Of a DNA stretch of 64,000 bases, positions 1 to 7,945 are shown piece by piece. The notes beneath the pieces are model-generated. The model was given only the letters and a program-made list of their open reading frames with translations, ran no database searches and had not been told where the DNA came from. This DNA comes from Bacillota bacterium (GTDB lineage Bacteria > Bacillota > Clostridia > Acetivibrionales > Acetivibrionaceae), in the NCBI GenBank assembly GCA_023421115.1, contig JAEZUI010000154.1, positions 1-64,000 of the forward strand. The letters run 5' to 3'. The position numbers and the translations under genes are program-made. Numbering within the stretch: the stretch's first letter is position 1; each line of letters opens with the position of its first letter.

Positions 1-99
1 CAGCTTGGATATCCTACTTTTTTGTGTAGCAAAGTGAAGCAAGAGTTTTAATTTCAATGCGTACTGATAATTTTCATGTAAATCCCAATATCGTAACAT
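1..99 (-). CDS. Partial gene, N-terminus only (33 codons), unrecognised
   Basis: An open frame starts with ATG at 99-97 and runs off the left edge of the window. A GGAGG ribosome binding site lies on the minus strand at about 114-110, roughly ten bases before the ATG, which supports a real start. The visible peptide begins MLRYWDLHENYQYALKLKLL and is rich in Leu and Lys. I do not recognise the family. It is divergent from the kinase-like gene at 347. Confidence 0.45.
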   Translation of the reverse strand, partial: MLRYWDLHENYQYALKLKLLLHFATQKSRISKL

Positions 100-125
100 A
101 TATAAAGCCTCCTAAAACAGAATAG

Positions 126-315
126 ATGGTAAAATTATCCATACATTTCCATTTTTGAGGCAATCTCAATTTGTCAAGGTAGATTGATGCCTATTATGCA
201 ATATAATGGTAAAATTAATTGGAAAATTAAATCACGATTTTTACTGATTTTTAGGGGTGAAACGTAAATCTGGAATCCCAAAAATCAGATAAATAAAGCC
301 CTCGGAATTTCCGAG
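126..315. other. Structured divergent intergenic region with several inverted repeats
   Basis: This stretch between two divergent genes holds three dyads. They are an imperfect repeat (158-166 with 181-192), a longer one (CTGATTTTT.GGG at 244-256 with CCCAAAAATCAG at 277-288), and a short hairpin (CTCGGA 301-306 with TCCGAG 310-315) that is followed on the minus strand by a T-rich stretch. A 12-base direct repeat ATGGTAAAATTA occurs at 126-137 and 206-217. It could be a regulatory region, a terminator for leftward transcription, or the end of an insertion element; the sequence does not decide. Confidence 0.4.
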
Positions 316-346
316 AGCATACATTATAAATAATAGGGGGATCAGA

Positions 347-2593
347 ATGGCTGAGTTTACTACGATGGCTAGGTTAATTTCTCATCTAGGTGATCAGTTA
401 ATAAGTAGTACTAAAGTAGCCTTACTTGAACTTATAAAAAATTCTTACGATGCAACAAGAACAAATAAAGATACTGGTTATGTACATATAAAAATAGACC
501 AAGCTAAGAAGATAATGATTATTGAAGATAATGGCCATGGCATGACCTATGATGATATAAATAATAAGTATCTTGTTATTGGAACACTTGATAGATTAGA
601 GGAAAAAGACAAACTTAGAAATAATAGTGTACATGATACTTATGTTAAAATGCCCCAAGGTGAGAAAGGGTTAGGGCGCTTTTCTACTATGAAACTTGGA
701 GAAAGAGTTGTACTTTTAACAAAATCTAAGAAATCAGAAAATGGTAGCATACTAGGTATTAACTGGAATCAGTTTGGGTATTATAGCAGAAAACGTTTGG
801 ATGAAGTAAGTGTTCACCAATTTAAAGTATCTTCAGAATCAATAAAAAAGAAGGATTACCCTGATTCATTCACAAAAATAAAAATATATAATTTGAAAGA
901 TTTTTGTGACCCCGAACTTTGGACACCGAAAGAATTTGAAACATTTTATAGAAAAAACTTTATGAAATATGTGAACCCTTTCAAACCCAGTAAGGGATTT
1001 CAGATAAAGTTGGAAATCACTACTCATAAAGGGGAGTTCTTTAGGTTTTACCCCGAAAATCTTGATAGAAAACTTCTAGATCAAGCGCCATATAAAATCA
1101 ATGGGAGCATTAAAGGAAAACAGTTAGAATACCAATATTATATTCGTCTTGAAAGTGGAGAAGAATTTAATAATTCGCATAGCGAGGAAATACAAGAACT
1201 AAACTTTTATGAGCTAGTGGGAGAAGGAGCTGTTGGTGACTTTAGCTTTGACATTTATTTTTTTGATAGAAGAGGAAATAGATTAAAAGAAATTAAGGGA
1301 TATGAGAAATTATCAGATGTAAGAGAATTACTTAATCAGTATTGTGGAGGTATAATGATATATAGAGATAATTTCAGAGTGTTACCTTATGCTGAACCTG
1401 GTAATGATTGGCTTAGGCTAGATTCTGACAACGAACTAAAAGGAAGAAGTGGAGTAAAGTTTTATACTATAAGAACAGTTGGTGCAATATTTATTTCTTC
1501 TATACAAAATCCGAACTTAAGAGATCAAACTAATAGAGAAGGTCTCGTACATAATAAATCATACGATAACTTAGTACAATTATTACTAAGAACTATCAAG
1601 AGTTTTCAAAGTGTTATAGATATTCATTATCCTAAAAAAGAGAAACAAAAAGGTCCGATAGTTACAGATGATATCAAAGAAGCTATGAAGCCTTTTCAGA
1701 AAAACTTATTTGATATAAAGCAAGATTTAGAAACTATTAATAATTTCAAAAATATATTTAGCTACAATAAAAAGTTGACATCATCCTATATTTCTTTAAA
1801 AAAGAATGTAAGTTATATGGAAAATGAAATATATAACATAAATACTATAATAAGCGAATTAGATGGAAAGATTAAACAAATTGATGACCAACAAAGGATG
1901 ATTGTTGATCTTGTGGGTATTGGTATGGCTGCTGAGTCCGTCGCTCATGAAATGTTCAGATATATTGGTAATATTACGAGGTATTTACAGCAAATTAAGA
2001 ACAATATACCTGGACAAAGCCAAGTACTTCAAATGCTATTAAATAATACAAAATCACTTGAAACAGCACTTTCACGTTTAGACATACAATCTGTCACAAA
2101 GCGGAGGACGAAGCCAAAACTAGATTTGTTAAGTGTTATAAAAGGTGTTTGCAAAAGTAAAAATGCAATTTGGAAGATTGATGAAGAAAACATAATAAAG
2201 TTTGTTTGGTATAAAACAGAAGAATGTATGGTTAAGGCAAATGAAGGTATGTTAATACAAGTTTTTGATAACATATTTGAAAATTCACGATATTGGTTAA
2301 AAAAACACAAGAAGGATTTTCCAAGTTGGTCATTGGAAATACATATTAGTTTAACAGACGATGGAATAATCGAAGTTTGGGACACTGGACCAGGAATCCA
2401 GGAATTAGATGCTCAGTTGATATTTGAACCCTTTTTTACAAGGAAAAAGAATGATGAAGGAAGAGGTTTAGGCCTTTATATTGTACAAGAAATTCTTAAT
2501 TATCATAATGCAGATATATGGCTAAGTAACGAAAGAAATAAACTTGATAGATATTATAAGTTTGTACTAGATTTTTCTAAATGTCTTGTTTAA
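347..2593 (+). CDS. Sensor-kinase-like protein with two GHKL ATPase modules
   Basis: The 748-aa protein contains two GHKL (Hsp90/MutL/histidine-kinase) ATP-binding modules. The N-terminal one has an N box (ELIKNSYDA, about 29-36), a G1 motif (EDNGHGM, 60-66) and a G2 motif (GEKGLGRFS, 105-113). The C-terminal one follows an H-box-like VAHE with His534 and has FENSRYW (about 643), DTGPGI (about 679) and GRGLGLYIV (about 705). No membrane segment or sensor domain is seen, so it is probably cytoplasmic. The stop lies 18 bases before the partner start, indicating one operon. Such double-GHKL proteins paired with a receiver-like protein occur in accessory islands. A defence or stress-signalling role is inference. 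Confidence 0.75.
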   Translation: MAEFTTMARLISHLGDQLISSTKVALLELIKNSYDATRTNKDTGYVHIKIDQAKKIMIIEDNGHGMTYDDINNKYLVIGTLDRLEEKDKLRNNSVHDTYVKMPQGEKGLGRFSTMKLGERVVLLTKSKKSENGSILGINWNQFGYYSRKRLDEVSVHQFKVSSESIKKKDYPDSFTKIKIYNLKDFCDPELWTPKEFETFYRKNFMKYVNPFKPSKGFQIKLEITTHKGEFFRFYPENLDRKLLDQAPYKINGSIKGKQLEYQYYIRLESGEEFNNSHSEEIQELNFYELVGEGAVGDFSFDIYFFDRRGNRLKEIKGYEKLSDVRELLNQYCGGIMIYRDNFRVLPYAEPGNDWLRLDSDNELKGRSGVKFYTIRTVGAIFISSIQNPNLRDQTNREGLVHNKSYDNLVQLLLRTIKSFQSVIDIHYPKKEKQKGPIVTDDIKEAMKPFQKNLFDIKQDLETINNFKNIFSYNKKLTSSYISLKKNVSYMENEIYNINTIISELDGKIKQIDDQQRMIVDLVGIGMAAESVAHEMFRYIGNITRYLQQIKNNIPGQSQVLQMLLNNTKSLETALSRLDIQSVTKRRTKPKLDLLSVIKGVCKSKNAIWKIDEENIIKFVWYKTEECMVKANEGMLIQVFDNIFENSRYWLKKHKKDFPSWSLEIHISLTDDGIIEVWDTGPGIQELDAQLIFEPFFTRKKNDEGRGLGLYIVQEILNYHNADIWLSNERNKLDRYYKFVLDFSKCLV

Positions 2594-2610
2594 AAGTGGA
2601 GGTGATAAAA

Positions 2611-4950
2611 ATGCAGAATAATAAAACTGCAGTTTTAAAGGATAAAATAAAAGAGATATTAGCATCAATGAATATTTTAAAAGCAATAGTAATTGACGAC
2701 AGAATTGGTCAAAGTGAAAAAGTGGAAGAGGCAGAAATGGTTTTATCTGTGTTAAATGGGTCATATGATAGCCCTGAGTTTGATATTAAATATGAAATGG
2801 AAAGAGCAGGAATTGATATAGATGAACAGTTGGAAAAGGCAGAACACGGAGAAGTTGACGAAAATGTCCTAAAAATATGTCTAAAAGCGTTTCCAGGACA
2901 AAAAAATTCAGCTTATTCAGAGATTAATGAGTTGTTAAATGTGGTAAAAGAAATATTTGGAGAACATAATACCTTAACTTATACTAATACTTCAGAAGTC
3001 CAAGATCGAGGACTTGATAGTGATACAATTTTATTTTTGGACTATAAAATAGATGGTGCTTCTCCACGTATGTCACAAGAATTAGTAAAGGTTTTAGCAG
3101 AGAAAAATGACTTAAAACCTCGATGTATAATTTTTATTAGCAAAGACCCTATTTTTTATATTGATGAAAAGGGATTTAAAATGTCAAGTCCAATAGAAAA
3201 AAGTCTATATTTCAGGGAAATAAAAAAATTACAGGCAGAAAAAAACTATAAGAATTCACTGTATGATTTTATTAGTAAACATTCACTTACAAACAAAACC
3301 GAGATATATAATGTTATTTTTGAAGCTCTTCATAACTTACATGGAGGTCTAATATTTTATGATTTACTTAAAGCTATTGACAATATTTTAATTGAAAGTA
3401 GCCAAAAAGTATTAGATAAGTTTTATTTACTTAATGCACGTTCGTTGCAAGAAATACTGAAAAGTAAAGTTGAAAATGAGGGCCTAGCTAAACCTGTATT
3501 TTTAATGGAATGGATATCTAAGCATATAGCTAAGACAGTAGTTAGAAATGATGGCATAATTAAGGAAATTGATGAGAAACTTAAGAATATAGGTCAATCT
3601 AAGTTTCTTATTAACGAATTTCTGGAGGATGTTTCACTTAAAGAAATCATTTGTTCTGAAATGTGGGATAACACTGTTAATAAAAGGTTTGAGCCCATAG
3701 ACTTTGGTGATATTTTTGAAATAGGTTGTAATGGTGTTAACAGTAAAGCTATACTTATGACTCAACCATGTACACTTGCAGTAAGGAAAGATGGAAAGCG
3801 TGCTTCCAAGACGGGTATGCTTGTATTAGAAAGAAAAGATAAGAATAGCGCTAACGGTAGTCCAAGGCATTTAACCATTAATAGTTGGGATAATAAAGAC
3901 ATAACAGTTTCATTAGATGATACTATAACATTTTCACTTGAAATTTTGGATTTGACAACTATAAACGCAGATGGACAAGCAGTAATAACTGTAAGTAAAA
4001 AGAATAATGAAGTTTTAATGCCTGAAGCGTTTTGGGCTGATGGATATAAGTCTAAAATGGTCAAATTAACTGAGGAAATCATTAAAACAGCTGATGAGCG
4101 TAAGCTTGGTGAAAGTTTTGGGTTTATGCCAATTGAACAATCTTGGCTTGAGTATAAAATTGAAAATGACAACGAAAATCGAAGATTTATTTTCCCAATC
4201 AAAAGGCTTGCAAGACTTGACGATCAATATTCCATGCATATATTTCAAAAAGCACAATCATGGTGGGGTCGAGTTGGGCTTCCTGTTCAACTCGACCTAA
4301 TTGACGAATATAAGCCCAAATTAGGTAGCATCTTAATAAATAATCTGAATAAATCTATAACATTATATGAAAAGTGTGGAATGAATGAAAATAATGTTAT
4401 AGATTGCTGCATTGATATAAAAGATATGCAGCAATTGATTAGTGAAATATATTCGCATGACATTGAGATTTTTGAACAAATAATGAATTTGCTAGATGAT
4501 ACTAGAGCATTAAAATACAATTGTGCTTCCGGAAAGAAACTACTATCATTACGTGAATCAAAGGATGGTATACAATACCTAAATAGACAAGGTATTTATA
4601 TAAGCTTTTCTTCAGAATACAATACTGAAAACATAAATCCAACAGTTATAGTTAAATTACCCTGCTTTTCTAAATGTTTTTACAATGGTAGTGAAGTAAC
4701 TGGAAAAATATCTAAGGCTGCTTTTACTGCAAATGGTGAGTTAAGATGTGACATTCCAATAAGTATTGTCGATAAGAGTAGTTTTTTGGGCAATTGTACC
4801 AGATTGATTGTTGGAGATAATAGTGAGAAAGTTTTGAAATTCTCGGAGGATAAACTTAAAGAGTTTTTGAAAGCAGACATAAAAGAAAGTGAACTATATA
4901 TAACAGAATTGGATCAAGAAGTTGCTGTTACAGAAATGGTTTCGGAATAG
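2611..4950 (+). CDS. Large response-regulator-like partner of the GHKL kinase
   Basis: The start is set at ATG 2611 because a strong GGAGGTGAT site lies at 2598-2606; an upstream in-frame ATG at 2581 overlaps the kinase gene and has no such site. The 779-aa product starts with a receiver-like domain. It has paired acidic residues in AIVIDDRIG, a candidate phosphoacceptor Asp in ILFLDYKIDG and a conserved-position Lys in IIFISKDP. The insertions are much larger than in a normal CheY domain. The remaining roughly 600 residues match nothing I recognise; there is no DNA-binding motif or membrane segment. Coupling to the kinase gene suggests a phosphorelay with an unknown output. The receiver call is moderately secure, the output unknown. 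Confidence 0.65.
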   Translation: MQNNKTAVLKDKIKEILASMNILKAIVIDDRIGQSEKVEEAEMVLSVLNGSYDSPEFDIKYEMERAGIDIDEQLEKAEHGEVDENVLKICLKAFPGQKNSAYSEINELLNVVKEIFGEHNTLTYTNTSEVQDRGLDSDTILFLDYKIDGASPRMSQELVKVLAEKNDLKPRCIIFISKDPIFYIDEKGFKMSSPIEKSLYFREIKKLQAEKNYKNSLYDFISKHSLTNKTEIYNVIFEALHNLHGGLIFYDLLKAIDNILIESSQKVLDKFYLLNARSLQEILKSKVENEGLAKPVFLMEWISKHIAKTVVRNDGIIKEIDEKLKNIGQSKFLINEFLEDVSLKEIICSEMWDNTVNKRFEPIDFGDIFEIGCNGVNSKAILMTQPCTLAVRKDGKRASKTGMLVLERKDKNSANGSPRHLTINSWDNKDITVSLDDTITFSLEILDLTTINADGQAVITVSKKNNEVLMPEAFWADGYKSKMVKLTEEIIKTADERKLGESFGFMPIEQSWLEYKIENDNENRRFIFPIKRLARLDDQYSMHIFQKAQSWWGRVGLPVQLDLIDEYKPKLGSILINNLNKSITLYEKCGMNENNVIDCCIDIKDMQQLISEIYSHDIEIFEQIMNLLDDTRALKYNCASGKKLLSLRESKDGIQYLNRQGIYISFSSEYNTENINPTVIVKLPCFSKCFYNGSEVTGKISKAAFTANGELRCDIPISIVDKSSFLGNCTRLIVGDNSEKVLKFSEDKLKEFLKADIKESELYITELDQEVAVTEMVSE

Positions 4951-5346
4951 TTGCTTTTTATTAATTGAATAATCTGGTTCGTATTGAGCCACCTATCCGG
5001 TCAAAGTGACAAAGTGAGCCACTATTCTGGACTGGTGAGCCAACTTTGATATACTCCATGGTTCTCTTTACAATTTACAATGAGCCTCTTTCGGCATGTT
5101 TACAGGCACGTGAGGCATCCCCTGCTGAACAAGGTAGTAATAGCTCTGTAAGTGGTGATGTGCGTTTGTCAAAACACCCTAACATGCCGGCTCACTTATT
5201 GCATTGCAAAGACTTTCGCGGCATAAAACTATTATGGCTTTGTTTTCCGGAATCATTGCTCACTAATAACTGGACCACTGGACCGATGGCTCTACAAAAG
5301 AAGAAGTTTTTTAATAGCTAATAGAAATATAAATCTCTAAAAAGCA
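4951..5346. repeat. Gene-free stretch with IS21-like terminal repeats, probable element remnant
   Basis: No convincing gene is present. The left part has three copies of TGAGCCA(C/A) at 4985-4992, 5015-5022 and 5036-5043, spaced 30 and 21 bases, with degenerate similarity around each. Multiple short repeats ending in such boxes are typical of IS21-family termini. The rest has visibly higher GC than its neighbours. No istA or istB frame survives here. I read it as a solo end or decayed insertion sequence between the kinase operon and the sulfur island. Confidence 0.4.
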
Positions 5347-6237
5347 TTAAAGAATTCCCCTTTCTTTTTTTAATTTAGTAATCAACTGAATAGGCTCTGC
5401 TAAGTAAGCTCGCATTGTATCGAAATCTTCATACAATTCTGTTTCCACATCAACATTTGAGATATTAGTATCTATAACTTCAGAACCATATGATGAATGT
5501 TCTTCGGCCATAAATAGTAACTCCAAGGTATTTACTGGTTGTTTATACTCATTCCTATATTCAATTCGTTCAAACTCATATGCAAGGACTCCTCTATATA
5601 CCGACTCATTCTTCCTTTTAACATCATCAGTTATATGATTCATCAGTTGTGTTTCTAGTGCTTCATCATTAATACTCTCATAAAATCTCGCCCATTTATA
5701 ATAATTGAGGTTTTCAATAACAGCTTTGTTCTCCCTAAAAAAATTAACCAATTGCGGATTTAATTCAATCCACTCTTCCTTCTTTGAAAAAGAATACATT
5801 AACTTATTAGTATCACCATATAATGCACCAACTACATAGGTCTTGCACTTTGATTTAACCATTTTACATATACGTTTACGTTCATGTTCTCCTAAATCTT
5901 TAAAGGCAGCATAACTACTTGTCTCACATGATGCATGTAATACTTGCTCCAAATATGTTTCGGATTTTCCTTTTGTTAAAGCCTTCTGACGAATTCCATA
6001 TTTCAAGACAAGGTTCCATCCAATTTCAGTAAACCTTTCAAACAGCCTATCAAATTCAAGCATATAAGCATCTACAAGATCATCAATATTATCAAGAATC
6101 GCCTTAAAGAATATAAATTTGTAGCTCGAATCACTTTTTGATCTCGTTGAAAAAAGCCAATTCATTGTATTCCACAATTCATCCTCTGAAATATGACGTT
6201 TTATATATTTCCCTTCCGAAAGGTCATATCCTTTCAT
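5347..6237 (-). CDS. Unknown protein, last gene of the DNA-sulfur island, shares a C-terminal motif with its neighbour
   Basis: The predicted protein is about 296 aa from ATG 6237; the frame is open upstream to a GTG at 6276 that lacks a ribosome binding site. It is mostly helical, charged and without membrane segments. A CETSSYAAFKDL region and the C-terminal half contain no catalytic motif I recognise. Near the C-terminus it has VNTLELLFMAEE and it ends in LITKLKKERGIL. The 6377-7375 gene has the same pattern (VNTLEMLFEAEE and LIKMLKIQKGIS). The shared tail suggests a common partner, probably in the DndD/helicase complex. A 139-base gap separates it from the preceding gene, so it may have its own promoter. 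Function unknown. Confidence 0.7.
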   Translation of the reverse strand: MKGYDLSEGKYIKRHISEDELWNTMNWLFSTRSKSDSSYKFIFFKAILDNIDDLVDAYMLEFDRLFERFTEIGWNLVLKYGIRQKALTKGKSETYLEQVLHASCETSSYAAFKDLGEHERKRICKMVKSKCKTYVVGALYGDTNKLMYSFSKKEEWIELNPQLVNFFRENKAVIENLNYYKWARFYESINDEALETQLMNHITDDVKRKNESVYRGVLAYEFERIEYRNEYKQPVNTLELLFMAEEHSSYGSEVIDTNISNVDVETELYEDFDTMRAYLAEPIQLITKLKKERGIL

Positions 6238-6376
6238 GCTATCACCATCTTTCCAATTAGATCTACCCCTAAACACCCTAAGACAACGATATAGAGTTAT
6301 TATAGCCTATATATTATACAAGATATAAATAATACTCCAAGATAAAATGTCATAAAAAAAACTTTATCTAGTCAAA

Positions 6377-7375
6377 TTAACTAATACCCTTTTGAATCTT
6401 AAGCATCTTAATCAACATTTCTGGATTGTCCCGATACTTTTCATAAATATTCTCATTAGAACTATCTTGTCCATCGGGTTTTGGTTTATGGAGAATATTC
6501 TGATTTTTCTGATATGCTTCACTTACCAATTTTTCCAGTTCCTCTGCTTCAAAAAGCATTTCAAGCGTATTTACTTGTGCTGATTTAATATTCTTTAATT
6601 CCTCCAAACACCAGCTTAATTCCTGCTGAAAGTTATATTCAACTTTCTTATTAAAAGATTCAACATATCTCTGTCTTTCTTTAGAAGTATCTATCTTGTA
6701 ATTATATTGGATAAGATGCATACTATCTAAGTAGCTGTAATCAATTCCTCTTCTGTTTCTAACAGCCTCATCATAGTCAAGTATATTGGCAGTACCAAAT
6801 CTCTGGCTTACTATTTCAACAAGAGATGAATAATAAGAAATAAAATCATTACCATCATCACAGCAAAATATTTCGAATGCAATTTGTCTGAAATATCCTG
6901 TTTCGGATAAAGTACAATCCTTGAAATCGCCATTTTCAAAAAGACGACACCCAAAATGTAACCCATCGTTCAACTTAAGCAAAAACACACCAAACCCTGG
7001 AAATGCTTTGTTTACTAGTTTCATGAAAGCTACACCATTATAAACAGATTCACCACCATAAGATAGGTCAGCCGCAATAATACGGCATACCATATTCCCT
7101 TTTTTAGTTCTCCTATAATAATCAGGATACACATAAATTTTATCTACATTTTCAATGAATCTGCGCTCTTGCTTGTTATATATTTCATCTTGATTGCTTC
7201 GCAAAAAAACAAACCTCTCGAATCTCTCAACAATACACTTTGAGTGATTAGAAAGTAGACCAAGCTTATTAAGAATCAACGTAATATTTTCTTCTTCAAA
7301 CCTATCTTCTAGACCTTCTAAGAAATCACCTATATCTAGTCCACACGCCAAATTATCCAACATATGCACCATCAC
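6377..7375 (-). CDS. Unknown protein of the DNA-sulfur island with the shared C-terminal motif
   Basis: The protein is about 330 aa and follows the 185-aa gene directly, the first candidate GTG lying right after its stop. ATG starts at 7372 and 7361 are equally possible because no strong ribosome binding site separates them. The central part (about residues 100-170) reads as a mixed alpha/beta fold without an obvious active site. The C-terminus carries VNTLEMLFEAEE and a final LIKMLKIQKGIS, matching the tail of the next gene. I recognise no family. Its place in a tight operon with DndD-like and helicase genes implies a role in the same modification or restriction machine. Confidence 0.75.
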   Translation of the reverse strand: MMVHMLDNLACGLDIGDFLEGLEDRFEEENITLILNKLGLLSNHSKCIVERFERFVFLRSNQDEIYNKQERRFIENVDKIYVYPDYYRRTKKGNMVCRIIAADLSYGGESVYNGVAFMKLVNKAFPGFGVFLLKLNDGLHFGCRLFENGDFKDCTLSETGYFRQIAFEIFCCDDGNDFISYYSSLVEIVSQRFGTANILDYDEAVRNRRGIDYSYLDSMHLIQYNYKIDTSKERQRYVESFNKKVEYNFQQELSWCLEELKNIKSAQVNTLEMLFEAEELEKLVSEAYQKNQNILHKPKPDGQDSSNENIYEKYRDNPEMLIKMLKIQKGIS

Positions 7376-7933
7376 TTATCTTTTATTTAGAATTTTCTCA
7401 ATACCTTCCTTAATTGCCTCACCATCCTGTTCTTCGTAGAACCGCTTCACAAAATCAACCATAGTTTTTAAATAATCGTCATCATCATGACATTGTTCTA
7501 CAAATTGTTCATGTAAAACTTCCAATCCACCCCGGAAATAACTATTAAACACCTTCATATTTTCCTCTATTAATCTCTTATCTTCAGCATTTTCTTCCGA
7601 AAAGGTAAACGCCCGATGTAATCGTTTCTCCTCATCAGGTTCAGATTCATCATCTACAAGCATTAGTATCTGATATACATATTTCAACTCCTGTCTTCTT
7701 TTACCAATCACCTCAGCCATCATACCTGCATTTCCTTCTTCCGAATTATCGATAACACCTTTACGGTTATGATGATACCCAATTAAAGGACAAACAATAT
7801 ATGCGTCTATGTAATTATTAAAAATCTTAAAATTTACATGCTGATCTTTATCCGGAGTGTTACCAGGCAATTCGCATAAGTCCTTCCAGTAGTTCGCATG
7901 CTTTCCATAAATTCTAAAATCTTTATCAAACAT
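7376..7933 (-). CDS. Unknown 185-aa protein following the DndD-like ATPase
   Basis: This acidic, soluble protein has no recognised domain. Residues about 42-75 read VNFKIFNNYIDAYIVCPLIG followed by an HHN and a GNAG(M)MAEVIG segment; the C-terminal half is helical and rich in Glu and Asp. It begins 12 bases after the DndD-like gene ends, with an AGGAGGT-type site (7941-7947 region), so it is translated from the same transcript. It occupies the slot where classical dnd operons carry dndE, but it is longer than DndE (about 110-130 aa) and I see no DndE similarity. Function unknown. Confidence 0.75.
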   Translation of the reverse strand: MFDKDFRIYGKHANYWKDLCELPGNTPDKDQHVNFKIFNNYIDAYIVCPLIGYHHNRKGVIDNSEEGNAGMMAEVIGKRRQELKYVYQILMLVDDESEPDEEKRLHRAFTFSEENAEDKRLIEENMKVFNSYFRGGLEVLHEQFVEQCHDDDDYLKTMVDFVKRFYEEQDGEAIKEGIEKILNKR

Positions 7934-7945
7934 GGCGGCACCTCC

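Noticed and set aside
5046..5321. A 91-aa open frame on the plus strand
   Set aside because: No ribosome binding site and no recognisable protein character; it overlaps the IS21-like repeat region.
7376..7933. Calling the 185-aa protein DndE by position
   Set aside because: It is longer than DndE and shows none of its sequence features that I know.
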